Notes under the pieces: generated by a model
Seen by the model: only the letters and a program-made list of their open reading frames with translations
The model's database searches: none
What the model was told of the DNA's origin: nothing
Part shown: positions 15,445 to 23,843 of the stretch, piece after piece
How positions within the stretch are numbered: the first letter of the stretch is position 1
How the letters are laid out: each line of letters starts with the position of its first letter
Made by a program: the position numbers and the translations under genes
Assembly: GCF_013155375.1 (NCBI RefSeq)
Contig: NZ_JABJQY010000005.1
Location: 62,001-126,000, forward strand
DNA: 64,000 nucleotides
DNA from: Nocardioides sp. zg-1308
GTDB taxonomy: Bacteria > Actinomycetota > Actinomycetes > Propionibacteriales > Nocardioidaceae
Direction: 5' to 3'

Positions 15445-16662
15445 GTGGTCCTCACGACGATCGGCGTGCTGGTGCCGGCGCACGACGGGCGCCACGACGT
15501 CGACCCGGCCGCCGGTGGGCGCGTCGGCGACGAGGCGTGGCGGGCCAGCCCGGCCGAGGCCGCGGACGCCCTGGCGAGGTTCGTCGACGGGGTGGTCGCG
15601 CGCGACGTCGGGACGCTCGTCGACCTCGCCCCTCCTCAGGACCGCCCGGCGGAGGCCCTGCTGGCCGGGATCGCGGCCAACGCGCGTTCGCTCGACCTGC
15701 GGGCGGTGGGCGCGCGCCACGTCGACCAGGTGGGCACGGTCGGTGCGGACGGCGCCTGGACGGGGACGGTCGAGCTGACCTGGCGGGTCGGCGCGCTGGA
15801 CCCGTCGCCGTCCCGGGCCGAGGTGGCCGTCCGGTTCGTGCCTGCTGGCGACGGCCTGGCGATCGGCGGCTTCGGTCCGGACGGTGCCGCTGCCGACGGC
15901 CGGCTCCCGCTGTGGCTGCGTGACGAGCTCGCGGTGGCCCGTGCGCGGGACGTGCTGGTCATGGTGGCCAGCGACCGGCCGCAGGCGCGCGCGGAGGCCC
16001 GCGCGGTGGCCCGCCGGGTGGTGCGCGGGATCGGGGTCGTCGAACGGGTGCTTCCCGGCCGCACCGGGCCCGTGGTCGTCGAGGTGCCGGGCAGCGCCGC
16101 CGACCTCGAGGAGGCGCTCGGCGCCCGGCCCGGGACGTACGCCGGGACAGCCGCCGTCACCGCCGCGCCCGGCACCTCAGTGGACGACGACGCTCCGGTC
16201 CACGTCTTCGTGAACCCGGAGGTCACCTCGATGCTGGGTCGTGCCGGCGCGCAGGCGGTGATGAGCCACGAGCTGGTGCACCTCGTCACCGACGCGGCGC
16301 GCACGCCCGTGGAGCCGTGGCTGCTCGAGGGCTTCGCTGACCACGTCGCGCTCCGCGCAGTGCTGCCGGACCGCACCACGCTGGGTCGGCTCCTCGCGGA
16401 GGTGCGCCGCGACGGCGCGCCGCGCGCCCTTCCGACGGCGGCGGACTTCGACGCTCCCGGCGGCGCCCTGCAGGCCAGCTACGAGGCGGCTTGGCTCGCC
16501 TGCCGGATCATCGCGGAGAGGCGGGGGGAGCAGGCGCTGGTGGAGGTGTACGACGGCGCCGCACGCGGTGTCCCGGTGGAGCGGGCCCTCGCCCGAGCCG
16601 GACTCCCGCTCGCCGAGCTCGCCGCCGCGTGGCGCGGCGAGCTGACGGCGCTGGCCCGCTGA
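15445..16662 (+). CDS. Membrane-anchored gluzincin-type metalloprotease
   Basis: A zinc protease candidate of 405 residues from this GTG. The motif HELVH with the downstream EGFADH is the gluzincin signature (two His and a Glu bind zinc). A preceding domain of about 200 residues is unassigned. From GTG the N-terminus keeps only about ten hydrophobic residues. In-frame codons upstream to a CTG at 15376 would add 23 residues and complete a 22-residue transmembrane helix with normal GC-rich third positions. The true start may therefore be non-standard and overlap the end of the NlpC/P60 gene. The protease role is inferred from the motif. Confidence 0.8.
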   Translation: MVLTTIGVLVPAHDGRHDVDPAAGGRVGDEAWRASPAEAADALARFVDGVVARDVGTLVDLAPPQDRPAEALLAGIAANARSLDLRAVGARHVDQVGTVGADGAWTGTVELTWRVGALDPSPSRAEVAVRFVPAGDGLAIGGFGPDGAAADGRLPLWLRDELAVARARDVLVMVASDRPQARAEARAVARRVVRGIGVVERVLPGRTGPVVVEVPGSAADLEEALGARPGTYAGTAAVTAAPGTSVDDDAPVHVFVNPEVTSMLGRAGAQAVMSHELVHLVTDAARTPVEPWLLEGFADHVALRAVLPDRTTLGRLLAEVRRDGAPRALPTAADFDAPGGALQASYEAAWLACRIIAERRGEQALVEVYDGAARGVPVERALARAGLPLAELAAAWRGELTALAR

Positions 16663-16680
16663 CCCCGGAAATGCGCTGAA

Positions 16681-16703
16681 GGCGACCGGGTGTTCCGGTC
16701 GCC
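16681..16703. terminator. Bidirectional hairpin between protease and second pilin gene
   Basis: GGCGACCGG (16681-16689) pairs perfectly with CCGGTCGCC (16695-16703) around a five-base loop. The flanking genes converge on it, so it can serve both. There is no clear T run. Confidence 0.5.
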
Positions 16704-16743
16704 TCCATGAGCAGCGATCTGGCGGGCTCTGCGAGCCCTGCGG

Positions 16744-16908
16744 TCACGGACCGTCGAACGTACCGGCCGGGACCATGAAGAGCTCGCTGACGGACACACC
16801 GAACGCCGTCACCGCGATGATGATGGCGACCGCGATGCAGCCGACCATGAGGCCGTACTCGACGGCCGTGGCTCCGCGCTCGTCGCGCTCGAGGTCAGGT
16901 GTCCTCAT
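16744..16908 (-). CDS. Second Flp-type pilin, short (54 aa)
   Basis: A 54-residue type IVb prepilin. The basic/acidic leader ends at the processing site G-ATAVEYG, in which the +1 Ala, the Glu at +5 and the following Tyr are the Flp hallmarks. A hydrophobic helix of about 24 residues and a short C-terminus follow. It has a strong ribosome site (GAGGAGG, about seven bases before ATG). It lies 91 bp downstream of the first flp gene, separated from it by a strong terminator, so it is expressed by read-through or as a minor product. It could be a minor pilin, or replace TadE as an assembly pseudopilin. Confidence 0.85.
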   Translation of the reverse strand: MRTPDLERDERGATAVEYGLMVGCIAVAIIIAVTAFGVSVSELFMVPAGTFDGP

Positions 16909-16944
16909 GCGCAGCCTCCTCTGGACGTGTGAAGCGGGAAAGGG

Positions 16945-16983
16945 AAAGGGCCGGCGCGCCGCCTCAGGCGGGCGCCGGCCCTT
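16945..16983 (-). terminator. Intrinsic terminator between the two flp genes
   Basis: GGGCCGGCGC (16948-16957) pairs with GCGCCGGCCC (16972-16981), extended by A-T pairs. On the minus strand the stem is followed by TTTCCCTTTCCC. It should end or attenuate transcripts of the first flp gene before the second. Confidence 0.75.
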
Positions 16984-16999
16984 GTCATGTCCCTACGGA

Positions 17000-17191
17000 T
17001 CAGGGCGCGGTGTTGTCGGCGATCTCGCCGCCGACACCGTCGAACAGGGCGGAGAGGTTGTCACCCAGGGTGGCGACGACGGTGATGATGGCGACGGCGA
17101 TCAGCGCGACCATGAGGCCGTACTCGACGGCGGTGGCGCCCTTCTCCTCGTCGCGGCGGGCGTTGAGCAGGATGGTGAGGAACTGGATCAT
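17000..17191 (-). CDS. flp: Flp-type pilin, main subunit (63 aa)
   Basis: The major structural subunit of a Tad (type IVb) pilus. The 63-residue prepilin has a leader ending in EEKG, the cleavage and assembly motif ATAVEYG, a hydrophobic helix (about residues 24-46) and a short acidic tail. The ATG at 17191 has AAGGGG eight bases upstream; longer open reading to 17287 lacks support. It has its own upstream region carrying the shared regulatory element and is followed by a strong terminator, so it is a separate, probably abundant, transcript from the tad operon upstream. Confidence 0.93.
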   Translation of the reverse strand: MIQFLTILLNARRDEEKGATAVEYGLMVALIAVAIITVVATLGDNLSALFDGVGGEIADNTAP

Positions 17192-17251
17192 GGTGATAAC
17201 CCCTTGGAAGATGTGGATTGATGAGTCCGGATGTCCGAGCCCCAGTGGACC

Positions 17252-17257
17252 CGTCAA
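17252..17257 (-). promoter_or_regulatory. Candidate -35 box of flp
   Basis: TTGACG on the minus strand, 60 bases before the flp ATG. No good -10 hexamer lies 16-18 bases downstream (GACATC and ACATCC are the options), which would fit an activator-dependent promoter. Confidence 0.3.
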
Positions 17258-17310
17258 GAAGAATCTTCGTCTTTTCCCGAGCTGCACGAATCGGGTGATC
17301 GGCCGCAGGT

Positions 17311-17329
17311 GGGTAGTCCCTTGTGACTA
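17311..17329 (-). promoter_or_regulatory. Shared surface-regulon element, copy C (flp)
   Basis: TAGTCA-N4-GGACTACCC on the minus strand, with N4 being CAAG, preceded by CCGGAAC. It lies about 120 bases upstream of the flp ATG and about 50 bases after the stop of the response regulator gene. Same pattern as copies A and B. Confidence 0.6.
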
Positions 17330-17378
17330 GTTCCGGATGTCTCCTCGGACCACCGGGGAGGGCCGGTCAGGGCACCCG

Positions 17379-18026
17379 TCAGAACCGTTGGGGCGAGAGG
17401 TGGTCCAACAGGCCCATGCGCATCGCGGTGACCAGCGCCTGGGCGCGGTTCGCGGCCCCGAGCTTCTGGTAGATGTGCGTGATGTGGGTCTTGGCGGTCG
17501 ACTCGCTGAGGTAGAGCCGGCCGGCGATCTCGCTGGTGCCCAGGCCGTCGGCGAGGAGCGTCAGGACCTCCTCCTCGCGTCCGGACAGCCGCGGCGTGGA
17601 CGGGCCGGTGGTGCGACGCACCATCGCGGCGCTGAGGCCGGCGCAGAGAAAGGTGCGCGGCGCGACAGCGGCGTGCTTGGCGGCACTCACGACCTCCGAG
17701 GCCTTGCTGTCCTTGCCGACGAACGCCGATGCCCCGGCCTCCATGGCGGCGAAGATCTGGTCGTCGCCCGCGTGCATGGTCAGCACGACCACACCGGTGG
17801 TCGTGTCCGTCTCCCGGATGGCCCGTACGACGTCGAGGCCGTGACCGTCGGGCATCTGCAGGTCGGTGACCACGACGTCCGGCTGCAGGTCACGCCAGAC
17901 CGAGACGCCCTCGGAGACGCTCCCGGCCTGGCCGATCACGCTCATCTCCTCGTCGCGCTCGAAGGCGCGGGCGAGGCCCTGACGGATCAGCTCGTGGTCG
18001 TCAACCAGTAGCACGGTGATGCCCAT
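17379..18026 (-). CDS. NarL/LuxR-type response regulator of the Tad locus
   Basis: A 215-residue response regulator. The receiver domain (about 1-120) has the acidic pair in LLVDDHEL, the phospho-acceptor Asp in VVVTDLQMP, Thr in VVVLTMHA and Lys in VGKDSK. The output is a LuxR-type helix-turn-helix (LSGREEEVLTLLADGLGTSEIA, recognition region TAKTHITHIYQKLGA). It starts at ATG with AAGGAGA upstream, inside the 3' end of the kinase gene (26-base overlap), so the two are coupled. It is the last gene of the tad operon and the best candidate to bind the shared TAGTCA-N4-GGACTACCC element; this is inference. Confidence 0.92.
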   Translation of the reverse strand: MGITVLLVDDHELIRQGLARAFERDEEMSVIGQAGSVSEGVSVWRDLQPDVVVTDLQMPDGHGLDVVRAIRETDTTTGVVVLTMHAGDDQIFAAMEAGASAFVGKDSKASEVVSAAKHAAVAPRTFLCAGLSAAMVRRTTGPSTPRLSGREEEVLTLLADGLGTSEIAGRLYLSESTAKTHITHIYQKLGAANRAQALVTAMRMGLLDHLSPQRF

Positions 18027-19575
18027 GGGCAGTTTCTCCTTCACGAGGTGCGGTCGCGGGGGACCGCAGGGTGACGACGGTTCCGCCGCCAGGTCGAGGG
18101 GTGACGTCGAGCGCGGCACCGACACTGTCGGCGCGCTCGCGCATGCCTTGCAGGCCCCAGTGGTGCTCGCGCGGTCCGGCGTTGCCGACGCCGTCGTCGG
18201 CGACCTCGAGGCGCAGCGCCGAACCGTCGGAGTCGAGGCTGACCCACAGGTTGCCTGCACGGGCGTGCTTGCGCACGTTGCCGATGGCCTCCTGCGCCAC
18301 GCGCAGGACCTCGGTCGCGGCCCGCGGGGGGAGCGGGGGGCCCGACTCCGCCAGCGACAGGTGGACCCGCAGGCCGGCGGCGTCGCTGACCCCGCGGGCG
18401 TAGTCGGCGAGGGAGGCGGCCAGCCGGCCGTCCGTCACCTCGTGGCGCAGGTCGAAGATGGAGAACCGGATCTCCGACACGAGCCGGGTGATCTCGGTGC
18501 GCAGCGCCGCCGCGAGCTCGCGCGTCTGCTCGTGGTCGCTGATGGACTCGATCTCGTCCACGATGTAGCCGAGGCCGACGATCTCCTGCGCGACGCCGTC
18601 GTGCATCTCGCGCGCGATCCGGTTGCGCTCCTGCGAAGCCGCGAAGGCGCGTACGTCGTCGAAGAGGACCGCGGTGTCGAGGCGGACCGCGAACTCGTCG
18701 GCCACCTCCAGCGCACGCTCGTCCAGCTCGTGGGTCCAGCGCGGGACCCCGACGAGGACGCAGTAGCCGAGCGTCTGCTGGGCGCCGCGCAGCGGCACGA
18801 CCGCGGCGCCGGGCGTCCACTCGGCCCGGGGGAGCTCGATCTCGCGGGCCAGGCGCTCGACGTCGTCACCGCCGTTGAGTGCGCGGATCGTCTCGTCCGG
18901 GTCGACGACGAAGACGGTGGACCGGGCGCACCCGGTGACCTCCCGCATGGCCGTGTCGAGGTCGATGGCGAGGGAGGCCGTGTCGAGGCCCAGGTTGCCC
19001 GAGCTGGCCAGCTCGTGGACGCGCTCCATGAGCTGGTGCGCGGCGGCGTACGGCGCCTGGCGGGCCACCAGGGTGCGCGTCGAGCGCGACTGCCAGCTGG
19101 CGAGCAGGCCGACGCCCAGGCCGACCAGCAGCCAGGGGAGTGCCTCGACGATGCGGGTCAGGCCCTCGTCGGCGGGGTCGGCCGCGACGGTCGCGCCGAC
19201 GGTCAGCGCGGACACGAGCGTCACGTTGAGCGTGGTGACGAGGCCGTGCCGCACACCCGCGGCGATCAGCGGGACCGCGAGGTAGGGGCCCAGCTCGGAG
19301 GTGGACTGGGTGGCGACGATCAACGTCGTGACCGCCACGGCCTCCGCCACCGCGTGCCAGTGCGCGGGCCGGTTGCGGGTCATCCACTCCAGCGTCGACG
19401 TCACGGCGGCGACGAGCGCCAGCACCACCATCAGCGGTGCCGACTCCACGAGGACGCCTGCCCGGAGGGCGGCGCCGGTCGCGAGCGCCGTCGCGAAGAC
19501 CCGCACCGCCGTCGTGGTCCGCCACGACTGCAGTGCGGGCCGGGGCGCGCCCGAGTCCAGCGCCGGAGGTGTCAT
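18001..19575 (-). CDS. NarL-family sensor histidine kinase of the Tad locus
   Basis: A 524-residue membrane sensor kinase. The N-terminal region (about 20-165) has around five hydrophobic helices. A GAF-like sensor region follows (about 185-310). The HisKA_3 box is REMHDGVAQEI near residue 323, and the ATP-binding box is ADDGVGN near 478, with GLQGMRERA after it. The signal is unknown. It is seven bases after tadC and overlaps the regulator gene by 26 bases, so kinase, regulator and pilus platform are made together. Confidence 0.92.
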   Translation of the reverse strand: MTPPALDSGAPRPALQSWRTTTAVRVFATALATGAALRAGVLVESAPLMVVLALVAAVTSTLEWMTRNRPAHWHAVAEAVAVTTLIVATQSTSELGPYLAVPLIAAGVRHGLVTTLNVTLVSALTVGATVAADPADEGLTRIVEALPWLLVGLGVGLLASWQSRSTRTLVARQAPYAAAHQLMERVHELASSGNLGLDTASLAIDLDTAMREVTGCARSTVFVVDPDETIRALNGGDDVERLAREIELPRAEWTPGAAVVPLRGAQQTLGYCVLVGVPRWTHELDERALEVADEFAVRLDTAVLFDDVRAFAASQERNRIAREMHDGVAQEIVGLGYIVDEIESISDHEQTRELAAALRTEITRLVSEIRFSIFDLRHEVTDGRLAASLADYARGVSDAAGLRVHLSLAESGPPLPPRAATEVLRVAQEAIGNVRKHARAGNLWVSLDSDGSALRLEVADDGVGNAGPREHHWGLQGMRERADSVGAALDVTPRPGGGTVVTLRSPATAPREGETAHGHHRATG

Positions 19576-19582
19576 CGACGGA

Positions 19583-20509
19583 TCACGTCTTGCTGAACGT
19601 GTCTGCGATCTGGATCCCTGCCGGGCCGAGGATGACGATGAACAGGCACGGCAGGATGAAGAGGACCAGCGGGATCATCATCCGCACAGGCACCTGCTGG
19701 GCCTTCTCCTCCGCGCGCTGGCGCCGCTTGGTCCGCATCTCCTGGCTCTGGATCCGCAGGACCCGGCCGATCGGGATGCCGAGGCTGTCGGCCTGCACCA
19801 TGGAGAGGCAGAAGGACTTGAGGTCCTCCAGCGAGCTGCGCTCGGCCATGGCGCGCATGGCGTCGACCCGGCCGACACCGAGCTGCATCTCCTGGAGCAG
19901 CCGCGCGAACTCCTCGGACAGCGGTCCGGTGGTGTTGCGGGCGACGCGCTCGACGGCGGCGTCGAAGCCGAGTCCGGCCTCGACGGAGACGGTGAGCAGG
20001 TCGATGGCGTCCGGGAGCGCGTTGCGCATCAGCAGCTCACGCTTGGAACCGGCGTTGTAGAGCAGGAGGTTGGGCAGGCAGTAGCCGAAGGCCGCGATGG
20101 CCGCGGTGCCGAGGAGGACGCGGTAGAAGGGCCAGTCCATGCCGATGAGGTAGAGCAGGCCCACCCCGCCGAGCACGGACAGGCCGAGCACCTTGAGGCC
20201 GATGAGCCGGTTGACGTCCCAGCCCTCGGGGTTGCCGGCGACGTTGAGGCGGTAGTGCAGCTTCTTGGCCGTGTCGGCCCGCACCAGCTTGCGCCCGGTG
20301 CCGACCAGCTGGTCGCCCAGCGGACCCAGGACGCGCTCGGCGAACGGGCGCTCGAGCTCCTGCTTGACGATGTCGGGAGCCCGGTCCATGGCCTGGATGG
20401 CGGCCACGGACCGTGCCACGCCCCGACGCTCGGTCGTGACGACGCCGATGATGGACAGGGACAGGGCGATGGCCACGAAGACGAGTGCGGCACCGATCAT
20501 CAAGAACAT
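19583..20509 (-). CDS. tadC: Tad pilus inner-membrane platform protein TadC
   Basis: A 308-residue platform protein of the type II/IV secretion F family. It has an N-terminal helix, two central helices (about 105-160), the T2SSF core (about 165-290, NALPDAIDLLTVSVEAGLGF, then FCLSMVQADSLGIPIG) and a C-terminal helix. It pairs with TadB to couple the TadA motor to pilin extrusion. It follows tadB by four bases and precedes the sensor kinase by seven, within one operon. Confidence 0.92.
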   Translation of the reverse strand: MFLMIGAALVFVAIALSLSIIGVVTTERRGVARSVAAIQAMDRAPDIVKQELERPFAERVLGPLGDQLVGTGRKLVRADTAKKLHYRLNVAGNPEGWDVNRLIGLKVLGLSVLGGVGLLYLIGMDWPFYRVLLGTAAIAAFGYCLPNLLLYNAGSKRELLMRNALPDAIDLLTVSVEAGLGFDAAVERVARNTTGPLSEEFARLLQEMQLGVGRVDAMRAMAERSSLEDLKSFCLSMVQADSLGIPIGRVLRIQSQEMRTKRRQRAEEKAQQVPVRMMIPLVLFILPCLFIVILGPAGIQIADTFSKT

Positions 20510-20513
20510 GGGG

Positions 20514-22427
20514 TCACACCTTCACTGTCGCGAGCTTGGACATGGCCCAGGAGCCGACGGTCAGCAGCGTGACGGCCGCTGCGAGCATGATGTACCCCAG
20601 TCCCGTGGTGTAGAGCACCGAAACATACTCCCGGTTCGTGAAGAACATGTAGAGGAAGATCAGCGGCGGCAGGCCGACGAGGATGTAGCCGGAGAGCCGG
20701 CCCTCGGCGCTGAGCGCCTTCACCTGGCGGCGCAGGTACTCCCGCTCGCGTAGCGTCTCGGACACCGTGTGCAGGATCTCGGCCAGGTTGCCGCCGACCT
20801 CGCGCTGGATGCGGATGGCCATGACGACCCACCCGAAGTCCTCGCTGTCCATCCGCGCCCCGACGCTGTCGAGGGCGTCGGTGATGTCGACGCCGAGGCG
20901 CTGCTCGATGAGGGCACGGCGCAGCTCGCCGGCCATCGGCTCGTGGCCCTCGCGCACGACGGTGTCCACCGCCTGCGGGAGCGACAGGCCGGCCTGGAGG
21001 CCGCCCGCCATGAGGCCGAGGGTCTGCGCCAGCTGGCCGTTGAACGCGTTGAGGCGACGACCGTGGCGCCACTTGAGGTACATCCAGGGCACGACCGTGC
21101 CCATCACCAGGCCGAGCACGCCGAGGACGCCGCCGCCCATGAGGAAGCCCACGACCGCACCCGCCACGGCGATGCCGGAGTGCAGGAGCAGCCACTCGGA
21201 CGCGGTCAGCGCCGAGCCGGCCCCGGTGAGGCGCCGGGCGATCCGGGTCTCGAGGTCGGCGTTGACGACCTTGTCCGTGACCGCGAGCGCGGACTGCCGC
21301 AGCGACGCGGCCTCGGTGCGCGTCTTCTTCTTGCGCTTGCTGCGTGCCGTCGTGTCCGTGCCGGCGAAGTACGCGTCGAGGCGCGCCTCTGCGGTCGAGG
21401 GGCCACGCGGCCCGGTCAGCGAGACGGTCAGGAGCCCGCCCAGGCCGAGGAACACGGCGACGGCGCCGAGCAGCATGACAGGCGTGCTGACCAGCGCCTT
21501 GCCGGTCTTGACGACGTCCGGAGTGTCGAAGCCGAAGGCGCCCAGCGCGACGAAGGCGGAGTCGGAGTACGTCTGCTCGCCGGAGGTCACCGACACGTCC
21601 ACGGACGCCTCGTCCTCGACGCCCTCGGGGACGTCGAAGCTTACCACGAGCTGGTGGGCGAGGATGTCGCCCTGCTCGGCCAGCACGGAGCTGAGCGCCT
21701 CGGGGTCGGCCGGGATGACGCGACCACCGGTGCTGTCCGCGAGCGAACTGAGCTGCTTGGAGTCGCCCTGGCCCTCGGTCTGCAGCGCCACGACGTCGAC
21801 CACGACGCCGGCGTCGACGGCGCCACCGCCGGCGACGTCGAGCGTCGTCGAGCTGCTGGTGTCGGCTCCGTCGGAGAGGACCATGAGCGAGCGGGCACCC
21901 TCGGTGCCGAGGAGCTCCCGCGCCGCGTCGATGGCGTCGTAGACGCTGGTGCCGCGGGTGAGCTCGGCGTCCTCGACGGCCTGGAGGATGGCGTCCCGGT
22001 CGGTGGACGGCGGGATCTGGTCCTTGACCTTGCCGGCGAACGTGACGAGGCCGACGGCGATCTCGGGCGGCGTGGACTCGAGGTAGGCCTGCACGGCCGC
22101 GACGGCGGCGTCGTACTTGCTGCCCTTGCTCATGCTCGAGCTGGTGTCGACGACGAGCACCGTGGACCGCACGATGTCGCCGGAGGCCGCCGTCTCGACG
22201 GTCGCCTGCACGGGGTTGCCGTCGACGGTGACCGAGAGCGTCTCGTCGTCCACGACGCTGCCCTCGGGCAGGCCGTCGGCGGACAGGAGCATCGACACGG
22301 AGCCGGACTTCGACTGGACGTGGTCGATGTTGATCTCGTTGGTGGCGTGGGCCGGCGCCGCGACCGCCAGTGCGACGAACGCACCCGCGGCCGTGGTGGC
22401 CAGGACGCGGCGCAGCGTGGTGCTCAT
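20514..22427 (-). CDS. tadB: TadB platform protein with N-terminal von Willebrand A domain
   Basis: A 637-residue fusion. A signal peptide (residues about 1-28) leads into an extracytoplasmic von Willebrand A domain (about 85-260) with an intact metal site motif DTSSSMS and the later LSDGAD. A helix near 315-335 returns the chain to the cytoplasm. The C-terminal half (about 400-637) is a TadB-type T2SSF platform domain with further helices. Ordinary TadB is about 300 residues, so the protein is double length. The external domain could contact pilins, wall or host ligands; this is inference. The ATG overlaps the tadA stop by four bases. Confidence 0.9.
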   Translation of the reverse strand: MSTTLRRVLATTAAGAFVALAVAAPAHATNEINIDHVQSKSGSVSMLLSADGLPEGSVVDDETLSVTVDGNPVQATVETAASGDIVRSTVLVVDTSSSMSKGSKYDAAVAAVQAYLESTPPEIAVGLVTFAGKVKDQIPPSTDRDAILQAVEDAELTRGTSVYDAIDAARELLGTEGARSLMVLSDGADTSSSTTLDVAGGGAVDAGVVVDVVALQTEGQGDSKQLSSLADSTGGRVIPADPEALSSVLAEQGDILAHQLVVSFDVPEGVEDEASVDVSVTSGEQTYSDSAFVALGAFGFDTPDVVKTGKALVSTPVMLLGAVAVFLGLGGLLTVSLTGPRGPSTAEARLDAYFAGTDTTARSKRKKKTRTEAASLRQSALAVTDKVVNADLETRIARRLTGAGSALTASEWLLLHSGIAVAGAVVGFLMGGGVLGVLGLVMGTVVPWMYLKWRHGRRLNAFNGQLAQTLGLMAGGLQAGLSLPQAVDTVVREGHEPMAGELRRALIEQRLGVDITDALDSVGARMDSEDFGWVVMAIRIQREVGGNLAEILHTVSETLREREYLRRQVKALSAEGRLSGYILVGLPPLIFLYMFFTNREYVSVLYTTGLGYIMLAAAVTLLTVGSWAMSKLATVKV

Positions 22428-23842
22428 GCGCCCCTCGCGGTCATGAAGATGGCCGGGTCGACCCGGACGCCGTGGTCCTGGAGCCGCTCGAGGAAGCGGG
22501 GGCGCAGCCCGGTGGAGATCAGGTGGCCCTTGAACTTGCCCTGGTCGTCGACGCCGGCGGCGTAGTCGAACAGGAACACGTCCTGGGTGGTGATGATGTC
22601 GCCCTCCATGCCCACGATCTCGGTGATGGCGGTGATGCGACGCGTGCCGTCCTTGAGACGGGTCTGCTGGATGATCAGGTCGACGGCGCTGGACACCTGC
22701 TCGCGGATGGCGCGGACCGGCAGGTCCATGCCGGCCATGAGCACCATGGTCTCGAGCCGGGCGAGGGCGTCGCGCGGCGTGTTGGCGTGCAGCGTCGAGA
22801 TCGACCCGTCGTGACCGGTGTTCATCGCCTGGAGCATGTCGAGCGCCGCGGCGTCACGGATCTCACCGACGACGATGCGGTCGGGACGCATGCGGAGGGA
22901 GTTCTTGACCAGGTCGCGGATCAGGATCGCGCCCTTGCCCTCGATGTTGGGCGGGCGCGACTCGAGCCGCAGCACGTGGTCCTGACCGAGCCGGAGCTCG
23001 GCGGCGTCCTCGATGGTGACGATGCGCTCGTCCTCGGGGATGAAGGAGGACAGCACGTTGAGCGTCGTCGTCTTGCCGGCACCCGTTCCTCCGGAGACGA
23101 GGATGTTGAGGCGACCGCGGACGCAGGCCTCGAGCAGGCCCGCCGAGGCACGGCTCAGGCTGCCGAACCGGATGAGGTCCTCGACCGTGAACGGGTCCTC
23201 GGAGAACTTGCGGATGGTGAGCTTGGAGCCGTCGAGCGCGAGCGGGGGGATGATCGCGTTGACACGGCTGCCGTCGGGCAGTCGCGCGTCGACCATCGGG
23301 CTGGTCTCGTCGACGCGGCGGCCGATCTTGCTGACGATCTTGTCGATCGTGCGCCGCAGGTGGGCCTCGTCGGTGAACGCGGTGTCCACCTTGACGAGCT
23401 TGCCGCTGCGCTCGACGTAGATCGAGTCGTAGGCGTTGACCATGACCTCGGACAGGGTGGAGTCACGCAGGAGCGGCTCGATGGGCCCGTAGCCCAGGAT
23501 GTCGTCGGCGATCTCCTGCGAGATCCGGGTGCGGTCCGCCGAGGACATCGGACGGTCGTTGTCGTCGATGGCGCGGGCCAGGGCGATCCGCACCTGCTGC
23601 TCCAGGTCGCCCTGGGTCATGTGGGCGTCGTAGAGCTTCGGGCCGAGGGCCTCGACGAGCTGGGCGTGCACGACCCGCTTGACGTCGATGAACGGGTCGA
23701 CCGCACTGACCTTCTTGCGGGCGCCCGCCACGGTCGTGGCCGGGACGTTGCCGTCCGGCGCCGGCGCGGCTCCGTTGGCGGTGCTGGGGGCGGGGGCCTC
23801 GGTGCGGGAGCGAGCCGCGGCCAGCCGATCGGTGAGACTCAC
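22424..23842 (-). CDS. tadA: Tad pilus assembly ATPase TadA/CpaF
   Basis: The secretion-type ATPase that powers Flp pilus assembly. The 472-residue protein has a Pro/Ala-rich N-terminus, the CpaF N-terminal domain, a Walker A motif GGTGAGKTT near residue 255, a Walker B-like region (RPDRIVVGEIRD), and the His box STLHANTP. The starting GTG is one base after the tadZ stop, and the end overlaps tadB by four bases. Confidence 0.96.
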   Translation of the reverse strand: MSLTDRLAAARSRTEAPAPSTANGAAPAPDGNVPATTVAGARKKVSAVDPFIDVKRVVHAQLVEALGPKLYDAHMTQGDLEQQVRIALARAIDDNDRPMSSADRTRISQEIADDILGYGPIEPLLRDSTLSEVMVNAYDSIYVERSGKLVKVDTAFTDEAHLRRTIDKIVSKIGRRVDETSPMVDARLPDGSRVNAIIPPLALDGSKLTIRKFSEDPFTVEDLIRFGSLSRASAGLLEACVRGRLNILVSGGTGAGKTTTLNVLSSFIPEDERIVTIEDAAELRLGQDHVLRLESRPPNIEGKGAILIRDLVKNSLRMRPDRIVVGEIRDAAALDMLQAMNTGHDGSISTLHANTPRDALARLETMVLMAGMDLPVRAIREQVSSAVDLIIQQTRLKDGTRRITAITEIVGMEGDIITTQDVFLFDYAAGVDDQGKFKGHLISTGLRPRFLERLQDHGVRVDPAIFMTARGA

Positions 23843-23843
23843 G

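Noticed and set aside
17192..17287. Longer flp pilin starting at 17287
   Set aside because: It would add 32 residues ahead of a normal short prepilin leader, and the AAGGGG ribosome site points to the ATG at 17191.
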